Source: VXOI01 sp965261945 (GTDB taxonomy: Bacteria; Chloroflexota; Dehalococcoidia; Lucifugimonadales; UBA3495). Taken from it: a stretch of 64,000 bases of DNA. How positions within the stretch are numbered: position 1 is the stretch's first letter; every line of letters begins with the position of its first letter. The position numbers were made by a program, and so were the translations under genes. The stretch is taken from the NCBI GenBank assembly GCA_965261945.1, contig CBDHEF010000002.1:682001-746000 (forward strand). The letters run 5' to 3'. The notes beneath the pieces are model-generated. The model was not told the DNA's origin, ran no database searches, and worked only from the letters and a program-made list of their open reading frames with translations. Positions 8,331 through 16,466 of the stretch are shown here, piece by piece.

Positions 8331-9341
8331 ATGATTGCCAGATACGCCGAATATCAGCAGGCAGTTGAGCAAGAACTGCGGGATGTCTTTGACGGGCGCG
8401 GCGGCTTCCTCTATAACCTGCTGCGCTATCACCTGGGCTGGGTTGACCAGCATGGTAGTCCGCAGCACGGCGGGCCGACGTTGCACTTCCAGGGAGCGGT
8501 GGCGCTGGCCGCCTGCGAGGCCCTGGGCGCTGACTTTCGGCAGGCCCTGCCAGCCGCCGCCGGTGTGGAGCTGGTTCATAACTTCACCCTGGTTCATGGC
8601 GAAGTGCAGATTGGGCGGGCTGAGTCCGTGGACCGGCCCGGCATCTGGTGGGTCTGGGGGCCGGCGCAGGCCATCAACGCCGGCGACGGCCTGCACGCCC
8701 TGGGGCGCACGACCATAATGCGCCTCTCTCAACGCGGGACTTCCCCGGAGCGCGTTCTGAGGGCCGTCCGCTCTCTTGACCAGGCTTGCCTGCTGCTTTG
8801 CGAGGGCCAGTATATGGACCTGGAGTTCCAGGACCAGATGATGGTGGCAGAATCGGCGTACATGAACATGGTCAATCGCAAGGCCGGGGCCCTCGCCGGC
8901 TGCGCCGCCGAATCCGGTGCGCTGGCCGCCGGAGCCGACGATGCCCAATGCGCCGCCCTCCACGGGCTTGGCGTCAAGCTGGGCGCGGCCTGGCAGATTG
9001 CCCGCGACATCGGCGACCTCTGGGGCGAGCGAGGCGACGGCATCACCGCGAGCAACATCATCACCAAAAAGAAGAGCCTGCCCATCATCCACGCCCTTGA
9101 GCACGGGAATCTGGCCGCAAAGCGGGAACTGGGAACCATCTATATGAAGCGGGTTATGGAGCCGGAGGACGCCTCAAGGCTGGTCGCGATTCTCGACGAG
9201 ACCGGCGCCCGCGCCGCCGCCGAGGGCCGGGCGCGGCATCTGGCCGAGGGCGGCCTCGCCGCCGCCGCCGCCGCGGTATCCCCCGACGGCATGAATCTGC
9301 TCCGGGGATTGGTTGAGTGGGCGCTGCAAGGCGGCCGCTGA
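8331..9341 (+). CDS. Polyprenyl synthetase-like protein, aspartate motifs degenerate
   Basis: 336 aa all-helical protein of the trans-isoprenyl diphosphate synthase family. The framework is clear: VHNFTLVH before the first motif, WWVWGPAQAINAGDGLHALG after it, and TKKKSLPIIHALE near the C-terminus. However, the first aspartate-rich motif, normally DDxxD, reads GEVQI (residues 90-94), and the second, normally DDxxD, reads RDIGD (225-229). Loss of these Mg-binding aspartates suggests a non-catalytic partner subunit or a changed reaction. It follows the Sua5-like gene by 12 bases and precedes pgk. GTG at 8322 is an alternative start. Confidence 0.8.
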   Translation: MIARYAEYQQAVEQELRDVFDGRGGFLYNLLRYHLGWVDQHGSPQHGGPTLHFQGAVALAACEALGADFRQALPAAAGVELVHNFTLVHGEVQIGRAESVDRPGIWWVWGPAQAINAGDGLHALGRTTIMRLSQRGTSPERVLRAVRSLDQACLLLCEGQYMDLEFQDQMMVAESAYMNMVNRKAGALAGCAAESGALAAGADDAQCAALHGLGVKLGAAWQIARDIGDLWGERGDGITASNIITKKKSLPIIHALEHGNLAAKRELGTIYMKRVMEPEDASRLVAILDETGARAAAEGRARHLAEGGLAAAAAAVSPDGMNLLRGLVEWALQGGR

Positions 9342-9393
9342 TTGCGATAATTTCCCTCGGCAATACGAGAACTAACGGGGAGGCCTGGCAAAG

Positions 9394-10593
9394 GTGGTTA
9401 AACGCAGTCTGTCTCAACTTGACGTAACCGGCAGCCGCGTATTGGTGCGGGTGGACTTCAACGTGCCTGTCGAGCAGGGCATCGAGGCAATCGCCGGTTA
9501 CGACCAGCGTCTCCGCGCCACCCTGCCCACCATCCGGCGCCTCATTGACCGGGGCTGCCGGACGATTCTCTGCTCCCACTTGGGACGACCCAGGGGGAAG
9601 GTAGACGATTCGTTGCGGCTGGCTCCCATAGGCGACCGGCTGGCCTTTCTGCTGGATCATCCGGTGAAGAGCCTGCCGGAGATAGTCGGGCCGGACGTGG
9701 AAGCCGCCATCGCCGCCATGTCTCCCGGCGACGTGGCGCTGCTGGAAAATCTGCGCTTCGACCCCGGAGAAGAAGCCAACGACCCCGCCTTCGCCCAATC
9801 CCTGGCGGCCCTGGCCGACTTCTTCGTAATGGATGCCTTCGCCGTGGCCCACCGCGCCCACGCTTCCACCGTCGGCGTTACCGGGTATCTGCCCTCGGCG
9901 ATGGGCTTCTTGGTTGAGACGGAAGTAACGTCCATGGGTCGCGCCCTGGAAGCGCCGGAAAAGCCGCTGGCCGCTCTGATGGGTGGGGCCAAGGTCAGCG
10001 ACAAAATTCTGCTGCTGGAAAATATGATGGACAAGCTGGACCACCTGTTCATCGGCGGCGGAATGTGCGTGACCTTCCTGAAGGCACAGGGTCATGGCGT
10101 CGGCGCGTCTCAGGTGGAGGAGGACCGGCTGGAGTTCGCCCGCGAGATGCTGGACGCCGCCGCCCGGCGCGGAATCAAAGTGCACCTGCCCAGCGAGGTG
10201 GTGGTCGCCAGCGAGTTCTCCCCCAACCCAGCCGAAGTCCGCGTGACGCCAGCCGACGAAGTGCCGGAAGGCGGCATCATAATGGACATAGCCCCATCCG
10301 CCGCCAACGAGTTCGCCCGTGAATTGCAACAGTGCCGCACCGTCATCTGGAACGGGCCGATGGGGGTATTCGAGATGCCCCGGTTCAGCGAAGGCACCCG
10401 TGTCGTCGCCCAAGGCATCGCCAACGCGCCGGACATGACCAGCGTGGTCGGCGGCGGCTCCACCGCCGAGACTGTGGAAGCCCTGGGTTTGATTGACAGC
10501 ATGACCCATGTGTCCACCGGCGGCGGGGCATCGCTGGAGTTCTTGGGTGGCATAGAACTGCCCGGCATAGCCGCGCTGCCGGACGCGGACTGA
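9394..10593 (+). CDS. pgk: Phosphoglycerate kinase
   Basis: 399 aa phosphoglycerate kinase, transferring phosphate from 1,3-bisphosphoglycerate to ADP. N-domain features: VRVDFNVP, the substrate-binding histidine and arginine in SHLGRPRG, and FFVMDAFAVAHRAHAS (family form usually VNDAFG). C-domain features: MGGAKVSDK, NGPMGVFE, and the nucleotide loop GGGSTAET. The length is normal for the family. The start is GTG with CGGGGAGG about 10 bases upstream. It opens a pgk-apgM-tpiA run on the same strand, so the three lower-glycolysis steps are probably expressed together. Confidence 0.96.
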   Translation: MVKRSLSQLDVTGSRVLVRVDFNVPVEQGIEAIAGYDQRLRATLPTIRRLIDRGCRTILCSHLGRPRGKVDDSLRLAPIGDRLAFLLDHPVKSLPEIVGPDVEAAIAAMSPGDVALLENLRFDPGEEANDPAFAQSLAALADFFVMDAFAVAHRAHASTVGVTGYLPSAMGFLVETEVTSMGRALEAPEKPLAALMGGAKVSDKILLLENMMDKLDHLFIGGGMCVTFLKAQGHGVGASQVEEDRLEFAREMLDAAARRGIKVHLPSEVVVASEFSPNPAEVRVTPADEVPEGGIIMDIAPSAANEFARELQQCRTVIWNGPMGVFEMPRFSEGTRVVAQGIANAPDMTSVVGGGSTAETVEALGLIDSMTHVSTGGGASLEFLGGIELPGIAALPDAD

Positions 10594-10652
10594 GGAACCG
10601 CCGGATTCAGGCCGATTCCTCTGACGCACTCCACCTTCAAGAAGGAGACACT

Positions 10653-11858
10653 ATGATAGACATAGTAGAACTGCGTGATTGCTACATCAACACGCCATCG
10701 AAGATGGTGCTGTTGGTGGTGGATGGTCTAGGAGGACTGGCACATCCCGACACTGGCCTATCTGAGCTGGAAACGGCCAACATCCCCAACCTCGACGCCA
10801 TGGCCCGCGAAAGCGCCTGCGGGCTGACCACGCCGGTGCTTCCAGGCGTCGCTCCGGGCAGCGGCCCCGGCCACCTTGCCCTGTTCGGCTACGACCCGTT
10901 GAAGCACATGATCGGACGGGGCGCGCTGGAGGCCCTGGGCATCGACGTGGAGATTCGCCCTGGCGACGTGGCCGCCCGCGGCAACTTCTGCACCGTGGAC
11001 TCCGACGGCCTGCTGGTGGACCGCCGGGCCGGGCGCATTCCCACGGAGTTCAGCGCGCCCATTTGCGAGCGGCTGGACCGCATCCAGCTGGAGGGCGTAC
11101 AGGTGGACGTTTTCCCCGTACAGGACTACCGCTTCGTGTTGCGGCTGCGCGGCGAGGGGCTGTCGGAGGCCGTGACCGAGACCGACCCCCAGCAGACCGG
11201 CGTCCCGGCCCTGCCAGTGCGGGCCCTGAACGATGGAGCGCAGCGGACGGCGGAGCTGGTCAATCAGTTCGTCGGGAAGGCGGCTCAACTGCTGTCGGAG
11301 GAAGACCGCGCCAATATGCTGCTGCTGCGCGGCTTCGCCCAGATGCCCAGCCTGCCGCCCATGGGCGAGGTCTACCGGATGAACCCAGCCGCCATTGCCG
11401 CCTACCCGATGTATCGCGGCCTGGCCACCGTCGCCGGTATGAAGGTCATTCCCACCGGGCGCCACTTCTCCGATGAAGTGGAGACCATGCGGCGGAACTT
11501 CGACTCTCACGATTTCTTCTTCATCCACTACAAGCCCGCCGACGCCGCCGGAGAGGACGGCGACTTCGACGCCAAGGTGCAGCGTCTGGAAGAACTGGAC
11601 CCGCTGATACCGGCCATCCGGGAGCTGGAGCCCGATGTATTCATGGTGGCGGGCGACCATGCCACCCCGGCCATCACCGCCGGACATAGCTGGCATCCGG
11701 TGCCGTTCATGCTCCACTCGTGGCTTACCCGGGGCGAAGGCATTCCCGCCTTCAACGAGCGCACCTGCCGCCAGGGTTCCATCGGCAGCATTCCCGCCAC
11801 CAACGTCATGCTTCTGGGAATGTCCCACGCGGGCAAGATGGCCAAATACGGCCCCTGA
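10653..11858 (+). CDS. apgM: 2,3-bisphosphoglycerate-independent phosphoglycerate mutase, ApgM type
   Basis: 401 aa cofactor-independent phosphoglycerate mutase of the archaeal-type (ApgM) branch in the alkaline phosphatase superfamily, interconverting 3- and 2-phosphoglycerate. Metal and active-site segments are VVDGLGG near the N-terminus, the nucleophile region PGSGPGHLALFGYDP, HYKPADAAGEDG, VAGDHATP and AGHSWHPVP. The shorter form (about 400 aa, not 510) separates it from GpmI. AAGAAGGAG precedes the ATG. It sits between pgk and tpiA in the same direction. Confidence 0.93.
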   Translation: MIDIVELRDCYINTPSKMVLLVVDGLGGLAHPDTGLSELETANIPNLDAMARESACGLTTPVLPGVAPGSGPGHLALFGYDPLKHMIGRGALEALGIDVEIRPGDVAARGNFCTVDSDGLLVDRRAGRIPTEFSAPICERLDRIQLEGVQVDVFPVQDYRFVLRLRGEGLSEAVTETDPQQTGVPALPVRALNDGAQRTAELVNQFVGKAAQLLSEEDRANMLLLRGFAQMPSLPPMGEVYRMNPAAIAAYPMYRGLATVAGMKVIPTGRHFSDEVETMRRNFDSHDFFFIHYKPADAAGEDGDFDAKVQRLEELDPLIPAIRELEPDVFMVAGDHATPAITAGHSWHPVPFMLHSWLTRGEGIPAFNERTCRQGSIGSIPATNVMLLGMSHAGKMAKYGP

Positions 11859-11944
11859 TAAAACTGCCCCCGAACTGCCTCTATCCGCTATGGTAGGGGC
11901 AGATTTTTCACCCATAACAATTGACCTGTCAGGGAGGATATGCG

Positions 11945-12703
11945 ATGCCCCGCTCCATAGTCGCCGGAAACTGGAAGATGAACACTACGCTGGAAGAAGC
12001 CGCCTCGCTGGCCGTGGACATAGTTGCGGGGGCGCCGGGCGCCGGCGCAGCAGAGTTGATACTCTGCCCGCCATTCATCTCGCTGGCGGCGGTGCGCCGC
12101 TCGGTGTCCGGCAGTTCGGTACGGGTCGGGGCGCAGAATATGCACCACGAGGCCGCCGGGGCCTATACGGGGGAAGTTTCCGCGACGATGCTGCGCAGCC
12201 TGTGCCACTACGTCATCCTCGGCCACTCCGAGCGCCGCCAACTGTTCGGCGAGACCGACGAGATGGTCAACCGCAAGGTCCACGCCGCACTGGCCGCCGG
12301 ATTGAGCCCCATCGTCTGCGTGGGAGAGACCCTGGAGCAACGGGAAGGCGGACAGGCCGCCGATGTCGTGGAAGGCCAGGTGCTGGCCGGAGTGTCCGAC
12401 GTGCATGACATAACGGATGTCGTAGTGGCCTATGAGCCGGTGTGGGCCATCGGCACCGGGCGGGCCGCCACGCCGGAAATCGCCGAGGAAATCATGGGCG
12501 GCGCCATCCGCGACGCGCTGCGCGACCTGTTCGGCGACGCCGGCGACTCGGTGCCCCTGCTCTACGGCGGCAGCGTCAACCCCGGCAACGCCGCCGCCTT
12601 CGCCGCCCAGCCCAGCATCCACGGCGCCCTGGTCGGCGGCGCCAGCCTCCAGGCCGCCCAGTTCCTGCAAGTGGCCGCCGCCGTCGCGGGGGCGAAGGGG
12701 TAG
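11945..12703 (+). CDS. tpiA: Triosephosphate isomerase
   Basis: 252 aa TIM-barrel enzyme interconverting dihydroxyacetone phosphate and glyceraldehyde 3-phosphate. The catalytic set is complete: lysine in AGNWKMN, histidine in GHSERR, glutamate in AYEPVWAIGTG, and the phosphate loop in YGGSVNPGN and GALVGGASL. The ATG at 11945 is chosen because AGGGAGGA lies upstream at good spacing; an in-frame TTG at 11921 precedes that site. Last gene of the glycolytic run. Confidence 0.96.
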   Translation: MPRSIVAGNWKMNTTLEEAASLAVDIVAGAPGAGAAELILCPPFISLAAVRRSVSGSSVRVGAQNMHHEAAGAYTGEVSATMLRSLCHYVILGHSERRQLFGETDEMVNRKVHAALAAGLSPIVCVGETLEQREGGQAADVVEGQVLAGVSDVHDITDVVVAYEPVWAIGTGRAATPEIAEEIMGGAIRDALRDLFGDAGDSVPLLYGGSVNPGNAAAFAAQPSIHGALVGGASLQAAQFLQVAAAVAGAKG

Positions 12704-12756
12704 GCCTCCAAGTCGGTTGGTGGATTGCCCCGTGCTAGGATTATCGAGAGGAACCA

Positions 12757-13140
12757 ATGCAGGAAAGAGAACGGGTGGCAGCCATCTTCGCCGACGCTTG
12801 GGCGCTCTACGATGACGCTATCGAGATTCTGGCGCTCGGCAAGCATCGCATCGCGGCGGAAGCGGCTTGGGGGGCGACCAAGCGGGCCATCGATGCGTTG
12901 ATTCTAGCCCACACCGGGCGGGAGCCTCGCACGTCAGGGTATACTTCCCGCGGTTTGCGGGTCTTGCGCCGCCAGGATCCGGCGGTAGCTCCTTTGCGTC
13001 GCCGTTATAATGACAGACAAGCGTTTTTGCACGGGGAATGCTTTTACAGAGGGATTATCACTTCGGAGCGGAGATTGCTGGAGGTCATTCACGAGACTGC
13101 CGACTATATCCTGGAAGCCCAGAGGTTAGCAGGATATTAG
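12757..13140 (+). CDS. Small HEPN/PaREP1-like protein
   Basis: 127 aa helical protein resembling PaREP1-family (HEPN-fold) proteins: ALYDDAIEILALG, then AAEAAWGATKRAIDALILAHTG, and a C-terminal helix VIHETADYILEAQRLAG. R87 and H92 in RQAFLH form an RX4H motif, the RNase signature of HEPN domains. GAGAGGA precedes the ATG. It is the first of three tightly spaced genes on this strand, followed 16 bases later by a paralogue and then by a DNA methyltransferase-nuclease fusion. The family assignment comes from pattern, not from a search; toxin activity is inference. Confidence 0.65.
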   Translation: MQERERVAAIFADAWALYDDAIEILALGKHRIAAEAAWGATKRAIDALILAHTGREPRTSGYTSRGLRVLRRQDPAVAPLRRRYNDRQAFLHGECFYRGIITSERRLLEVIHETADYILEAQRLAGY

Positions 13141-13156
13141 CGTTGAGAGGCCGCGT

Positions 13157-13588
13157 ATGTTGAAAACGGATCGGGCTGCGGCCCTGTTTGACAAGGCTCT
13201 TGAGACCTATACAGGCGCTGCCAAACACTTGGACGAGGCCATTGCCGAGTTAGATCGGGCCGAGCTGGTCAAGGCGGCGGAAAAGACTTGGGCCGCAACC
13301 TTACAGGCTACCAATGCTCTGATAGTGGCTCAGACCGGCGTTGAACCCAAGCCGAATGACAGGCAGGAAACTACCAATCACCTCCTCGGCCTGCCCGGCT
13401 GGGGTACAGACGACTGCGATGCGGAACTGAAGGAACTGACTGAACAGTATTTCTCTCTGACCCATATCCTCCACGACACGGTTATCTGCGACCGGGACAT
13501 TGAGCCGGTGTCGGTGCTGATTCAGGACATCCGCGACGCCGCCGACTACATCCGCGACGCCGAGCGGCTGGCGGGGGAGGACGGCTGA
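13157..13588 (+). CDS. Small HEPN/PaREP1-like protein, paralogue
   Basis: 143 aa helical protein with the same layout as the preceding gene: FDKALETYTGAAKHLDEAI, AAEKTWAATLQATNALIVAQTG, and a matching C-terminal end IRDAADYIRDAERLAG. It lacks the RX4H motif of its neighbour (the region reads SLTHILH), so if the first is a HEPN nuclease this one may be an inactive partner. Its stop codon TGA shares bases with the ATG of the methyltransferase gene (TGATG), implying translational coupling. GAGAGG lies 7 bases before the start. Confidence 0.65.
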   Translation: MLKTDRAAALFDKALETYTGAAKHLDEAIAELDRAELVKAAEKTWAATLQATNALIVAQTGVEPKPNDRQETTNHLLGLPGWGTDDCDAELKELTEQYFSLTHILHDTVICDRDIEPVSVLIQDIRDAADYIRDAERLAGEDG

Positions 13589-15207
13589 TGCCCAACGCCC
13601 TGTTCTACGGCGACAACCTGGCGGTGCTGCGGGAGCGGGTGGCCGATGAGTCGGTGGACCTGGTCTACCTGGACCCGCCCTTCAACTCCAACGCTTCCTA
13701 CAACGTGCTGTTCCGGGAGAAGTCGGGCGAGGAATCCCCGGCCCAGATTCGGGCCTTCACCGACACCTGGGAATGGACGCAGGAAACCGAGCTGACCTTC
13801 GAGCAGGACATCATCGGCAACCCCGCCGTCCCCTCGGCGGTCAAGGACATGATCTCCGCCTTCCGCCAGTTCATCGGGCGCAACGCCATGATGGCCTACC
13901 TGGTGATGATGGCCCCCCGGCTGGTGGAGCTGCGGCGGGTGCTTAAGCCCACGGGCAGTATCTACCTGCACTGCGACCCTACCGCCAGTCACTACCTCAA
14001 GCTGCTCATGGATGCGGTGTTTGGGGCGAGAAACTATCAGTCTGAGATTACTTGGCAACGCACCAGTTCCCACAATGACTCCAAACGGTTTGCCCAAGTT
14101 AGAGACATCGTTCTGTTCTACTCCAAGTCTAGCAACCGCAAATGGAATCCTGTGTACGTTCCTCACAATGAATCTTATGTATCCAATTTCTATCGCTACG
14201 AGGATGAACGAGGAAAGTACAGGCATCACGAGGTTATACTGACGGCGGCGATGGCAAGGCCCAATCTCATATATGAATATAAGGGCTATACTCCCGAATA
14301 CGGTTGGCGTATGGAAAGAAGCAAGCTAGAGGCGCTGGATAATGAAGGTCGGCTTGTTTGGTCGAACACCGGGCGTCCCTACCGAAAGACCTACTTGTCC
14401 CAAGGACAGACTCCTACGAACTTATGGGCAGACATTGAGAATGTGTCGGCTCAAGCGAAAGAACGCCTCGGCTACCCGACACAGAAGCCGGAGGCGTTGC
14501 TGGAACGAATCATAGCGTCGTCGTCCAACGAGGGGGACGTGGTGCTGGACCCGTTCTGCGGGTGCGGCACGGCGATGGCGGCGGCGCACAAGCTGGGGCG
14601 GCGGTGGCTGGGCATCGACATAACGCACCTGGCCGTGGCGCTGATGAAGAACCGCCTCAAGACGGCCTTCGACCTGGAGGCGGGCCGGGACTACGACGTG
14701 GTGGGCGAGCCGCAGGACGCGGGCAGCGCCCGGGCCCTGTGGGAGCAGGACCCCTACCAGTTCCAGTTCTGGGCAGTGTCTCTGCTGGAAGCGCAGCCCC
14801 AGTCTGAACAGAAGCGCGGCGCAGACCGGGGCATCGACGGGATGCTGTACTTTATGGACGGGATACGCCGCACGCCCCACAAGGCGGTGATACAAGTGAA
14901 GGGCGGACGGGTGTCGTCGCCGCAGGTGCGGGACCTGGTGGGCGTGGTGGAGCGGGAGCAGGCGGCGCTGGGGCTGTTCATCTCGCTGGAGCCGCCAACG
15001 CGGGATATGCGGCAGGAAGCCGCCAGCGGCGGACTTTACCATTCGGACTTGTGGGGCCGCGACTTCCCGAAAATCCAGCTCCGCACCGTCGGCGAGATGT
15101 TGTCGGGCCAGGGCTTCGAGCTGCCGCCCCGTCCCGGCGACTACCAGCCCGCCCAGCGGGTGCGCCGCCCCCAGGGGCGGCAGGCGAGTTTGGGGGAGCC
15201 GTCATAG
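13588..15207 (+). CDS. DNA methyltransferase (N4/N6) fused to PD-(D/E)XK nuclease-like domain
   Basis: 539 aa. The N-terminal part is a beta-class DNA amino-methyltransferase: catalytic DPPF at residues 29-32, and the AdoMet-binding segment VLDPFCGCGT near 320 followed by LGRRWLGIDI, that is, DPPY-like motif before the FxGxG motif, as in type III Mod proteins. The C-terminal part (about 405-510) resembles Mrr-type restriction endonuclease domains: RGIDGMLYF supplies an Asp, and AVIQVKGG supplies the QxK pair. A single chain would then both modify and cut DNA. No separate restriction or specificity gene is adjacent. The start overlaps the upstream HEPN-like gene by one base. Confidence 0.85.
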   Translation: MPNALFYGDNLAVLRERVADESVDLVYLDPPFNSNASYNVLFREKSGEESPAQIRAFTDTWEWTQETELTFEQDIIGNPAVPSAVKDMISAFRQFIGRNAMMAYLVMMAPRLVELRRVLKPTGSIYLHCDPTASHYLKLLMDAVFGARNYQSEITWQRTSSHNDSKRFAQVRDIVLFYSKSSNRKWNPVYVPHNESYVSNFYRYEDERGKYRHHEVILTAAMARPNLIYEYKGYTPEYGWRMERSKLEALDNEGRLVWSNTGRPYRKTYLSQGQTPTNLWADIENVSAQAKERLGYPTQKPEALLERIIASSSNEGDVVLDPFCGCGTAMAAAHKLGRRWLGIDITHLAVALMKNRLKTAFDLEAGRDYDVVGEPQDAGSARALWEQDPYQFQFWAVSLLEAQPQSEQKRGADRGIDGMLYFMDGIRRTPHKAVIQVKGGRVSSPQVRDLVGVVEREQAALGLFISLEPPTRDMRQEAASGGLYHSDLWGRDFPKIQLRTVGEMLSGQGFELPPRPGDYQPAQRVRRPQGRQASLGEPS

Positions 15208-15226
15208 GCGGGGCTGAATCAATATA

Positions 15227-15370
15227 GGAGTTACGCAGTCGAGGGCAAATCCTATCCTGTATATCCTGTATATCCATGTTAACAACATACCTGTGATGGC
15301 TTAACTGACATGGATGTACAGGATGAGAGGGGATAGTTTTCATACGAACTGCCTCCAACTGCGTAAGTCC
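15227..15370. mobile_element. MITE-like element with 13 bp inverted ends
   Basis: The ends are GGAGTTACGCAGT (15227-15239) and ACTGCGTAAGTCC (15358-15370), inverted repeats with one mismatch, each flanked by TA (15225-15226 and 15371-15372), fitting a TA target duplication. There is no coding capacity. Inside, TCCTGTATATCCATGT faces ACATGGATGTACAGGA as a further hairpin. It lies between the methyltransferase fusion and miaA. It is probably mobilised by a transposase elsewhere in the genome (IS630- or IS5-like by target and size; inference). Confidence 0.65.
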
Positions 15371-15373
15371 TAT

Positions 15374-15446
15374 CAGGATTAGAGGATTTTCGGTATGGTC
15401 TCAATCCTGGGAATCCCTGAATCGCGTAAATCCTGATTCAGACAAT
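15374..15446. repeat. Short inverted repeat upstream of miaA
   Basis: ATCAGGATTA near 15373 and TAAATCCTGAT near 15433 form a spaced inverted pair directly beside the MITE-like element. It is of the kind scattered between genes in related genomes. No promoter can be placed within it with confidence. Confidence 0.35.
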
Positions 15447-15462
15447 AAGGTAGGCAACAAGG

Positions 15463-16407
15463 ATGCCAACCGAGCCCCTAATCTGCATCGTCGGCCCAAC
15501 GGCGGTGGGCAAGACCGCTCTGGCGGTGGACTTGGCCCGGCGGTTCGGCGGTGAGGTGGTCAACGCCGACAGCCGTCAGGTCTACCGGGGCATGACCATC
15601 GGCGCCGCCAAGCCCACCGGCGAGGAGAGGGGCGCAGCCCCGCATCACTTGGTGGATATCCTCGATCCGTCCGAGAGCTTCGGGCTGGGCCTGTTCCTGG
15701 AATACGCCGGAGAAGCGGTGCGAGAAATCCGAGGGCGGGGACGGCTCCCCATCGTCTGCGGCGGCACGGGGCAATACATTTGGGCGCTGGCGGAAGGACA
15801 GCGTATTCCCGCTGCGCCTCCCGACCCGGAGTTCCGCGCCGGCCTGGAGGCGGAGACGGCTCGGCTGGGCGCCGACGCCCTGCACCAGCGGCTCACTGAG
15901 ATAGACCCAGCCCGCGCCGCCGCCCTGGACCCCCGCAACGTGCGCCGCGTCATTCGGGCCCTGGAGATTCATCACGTAACCGGGAAGCTCCCTTCCGAGA
16001 TGCAGCCGGTCGCCGCGCGGTCTGCGGACGTCTTGGTCTTGGGACTGACCATGCCCCGCGATGCCCTGTACAGCCGCATTGACCAGCGGGTTGACCGCAT
16101 GATGGAGGACGGCTTTCTGCGGGAAGTCGAAAATCTGGTCGCGGGCGGATTTCCAAAAGGGGAAGGGCCGCTGGACAGCCCCGGCTACCGCGAGTTGGGG
16201 CAATATCTGGACGGGGCCCTGACTTTGGAAGCGGCCGTCGAAAGGACCAAGACCCAGACGCACCGCCTCGCCCGCCGCCAATACGCCTGGTTCAAGCTCA
16301 CTGACCCACGCATACGATGGCTGGACGCCGACGACCCGGCGCTGGTGGAGCGGGCGGTTGAGGCGGTGTCGAAATTCCTGAGTTCAGCACCCCCTGTGAT
16401 ACAATGA
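15463..16407 (+). CDS. miaA: tRNA dimethylallyltransferase
   Basis: 314 aa enzyme adding a dimethylallyl group to N6 of A37 in tRNAs that read UNN codons. The P-loop GPTAVGKT is at residues 11-18; NADSRQVYRGMTIGAAKP carries the catalytic Asp-Ser and tRNA-binding positions; CGGTGQYI and the conserved QTHRLARRQYAWF C-terminal segment follow. Length is normal. It precedes dapF by about 60 bases. With hflX further downstream, the region echoes the common miaA-hflX association, here split by lysine genes. Confidence 0.94.
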   Translation: MPTEPLICIVGPTAVGKTALAVDLARRFGGEVVNADSRQVYRGMTIGAAKPTGEERGAAPHHLVDILDPSESFGLGLFLEYAGEAVREIRGRGRLPIVCGGTGQYIWALAEGQRIPAAPPDPEFRAGLEAETARLGADALHQRLTEIDPARAAALDPRNVRRVIRALEIHHVTGKLPSEMQPVAARSADVLVLGLTMPRDALYSRIDQRVDRMMEDGFLREVENLVAGGFPKGEGPLDSPGYRELGQYLDGALTLEAAVERTKTQTHRLARRQYAWFKLTDPRIRWLDADDPALVERAVEAVSKFLSSAPPVIQ

Positions 16408-16466
16408 GCTTGGATTTCTGCCGGTATTTCCAGCCGTCAATCGGGGCATTACCAGGAGCCGAGGCG

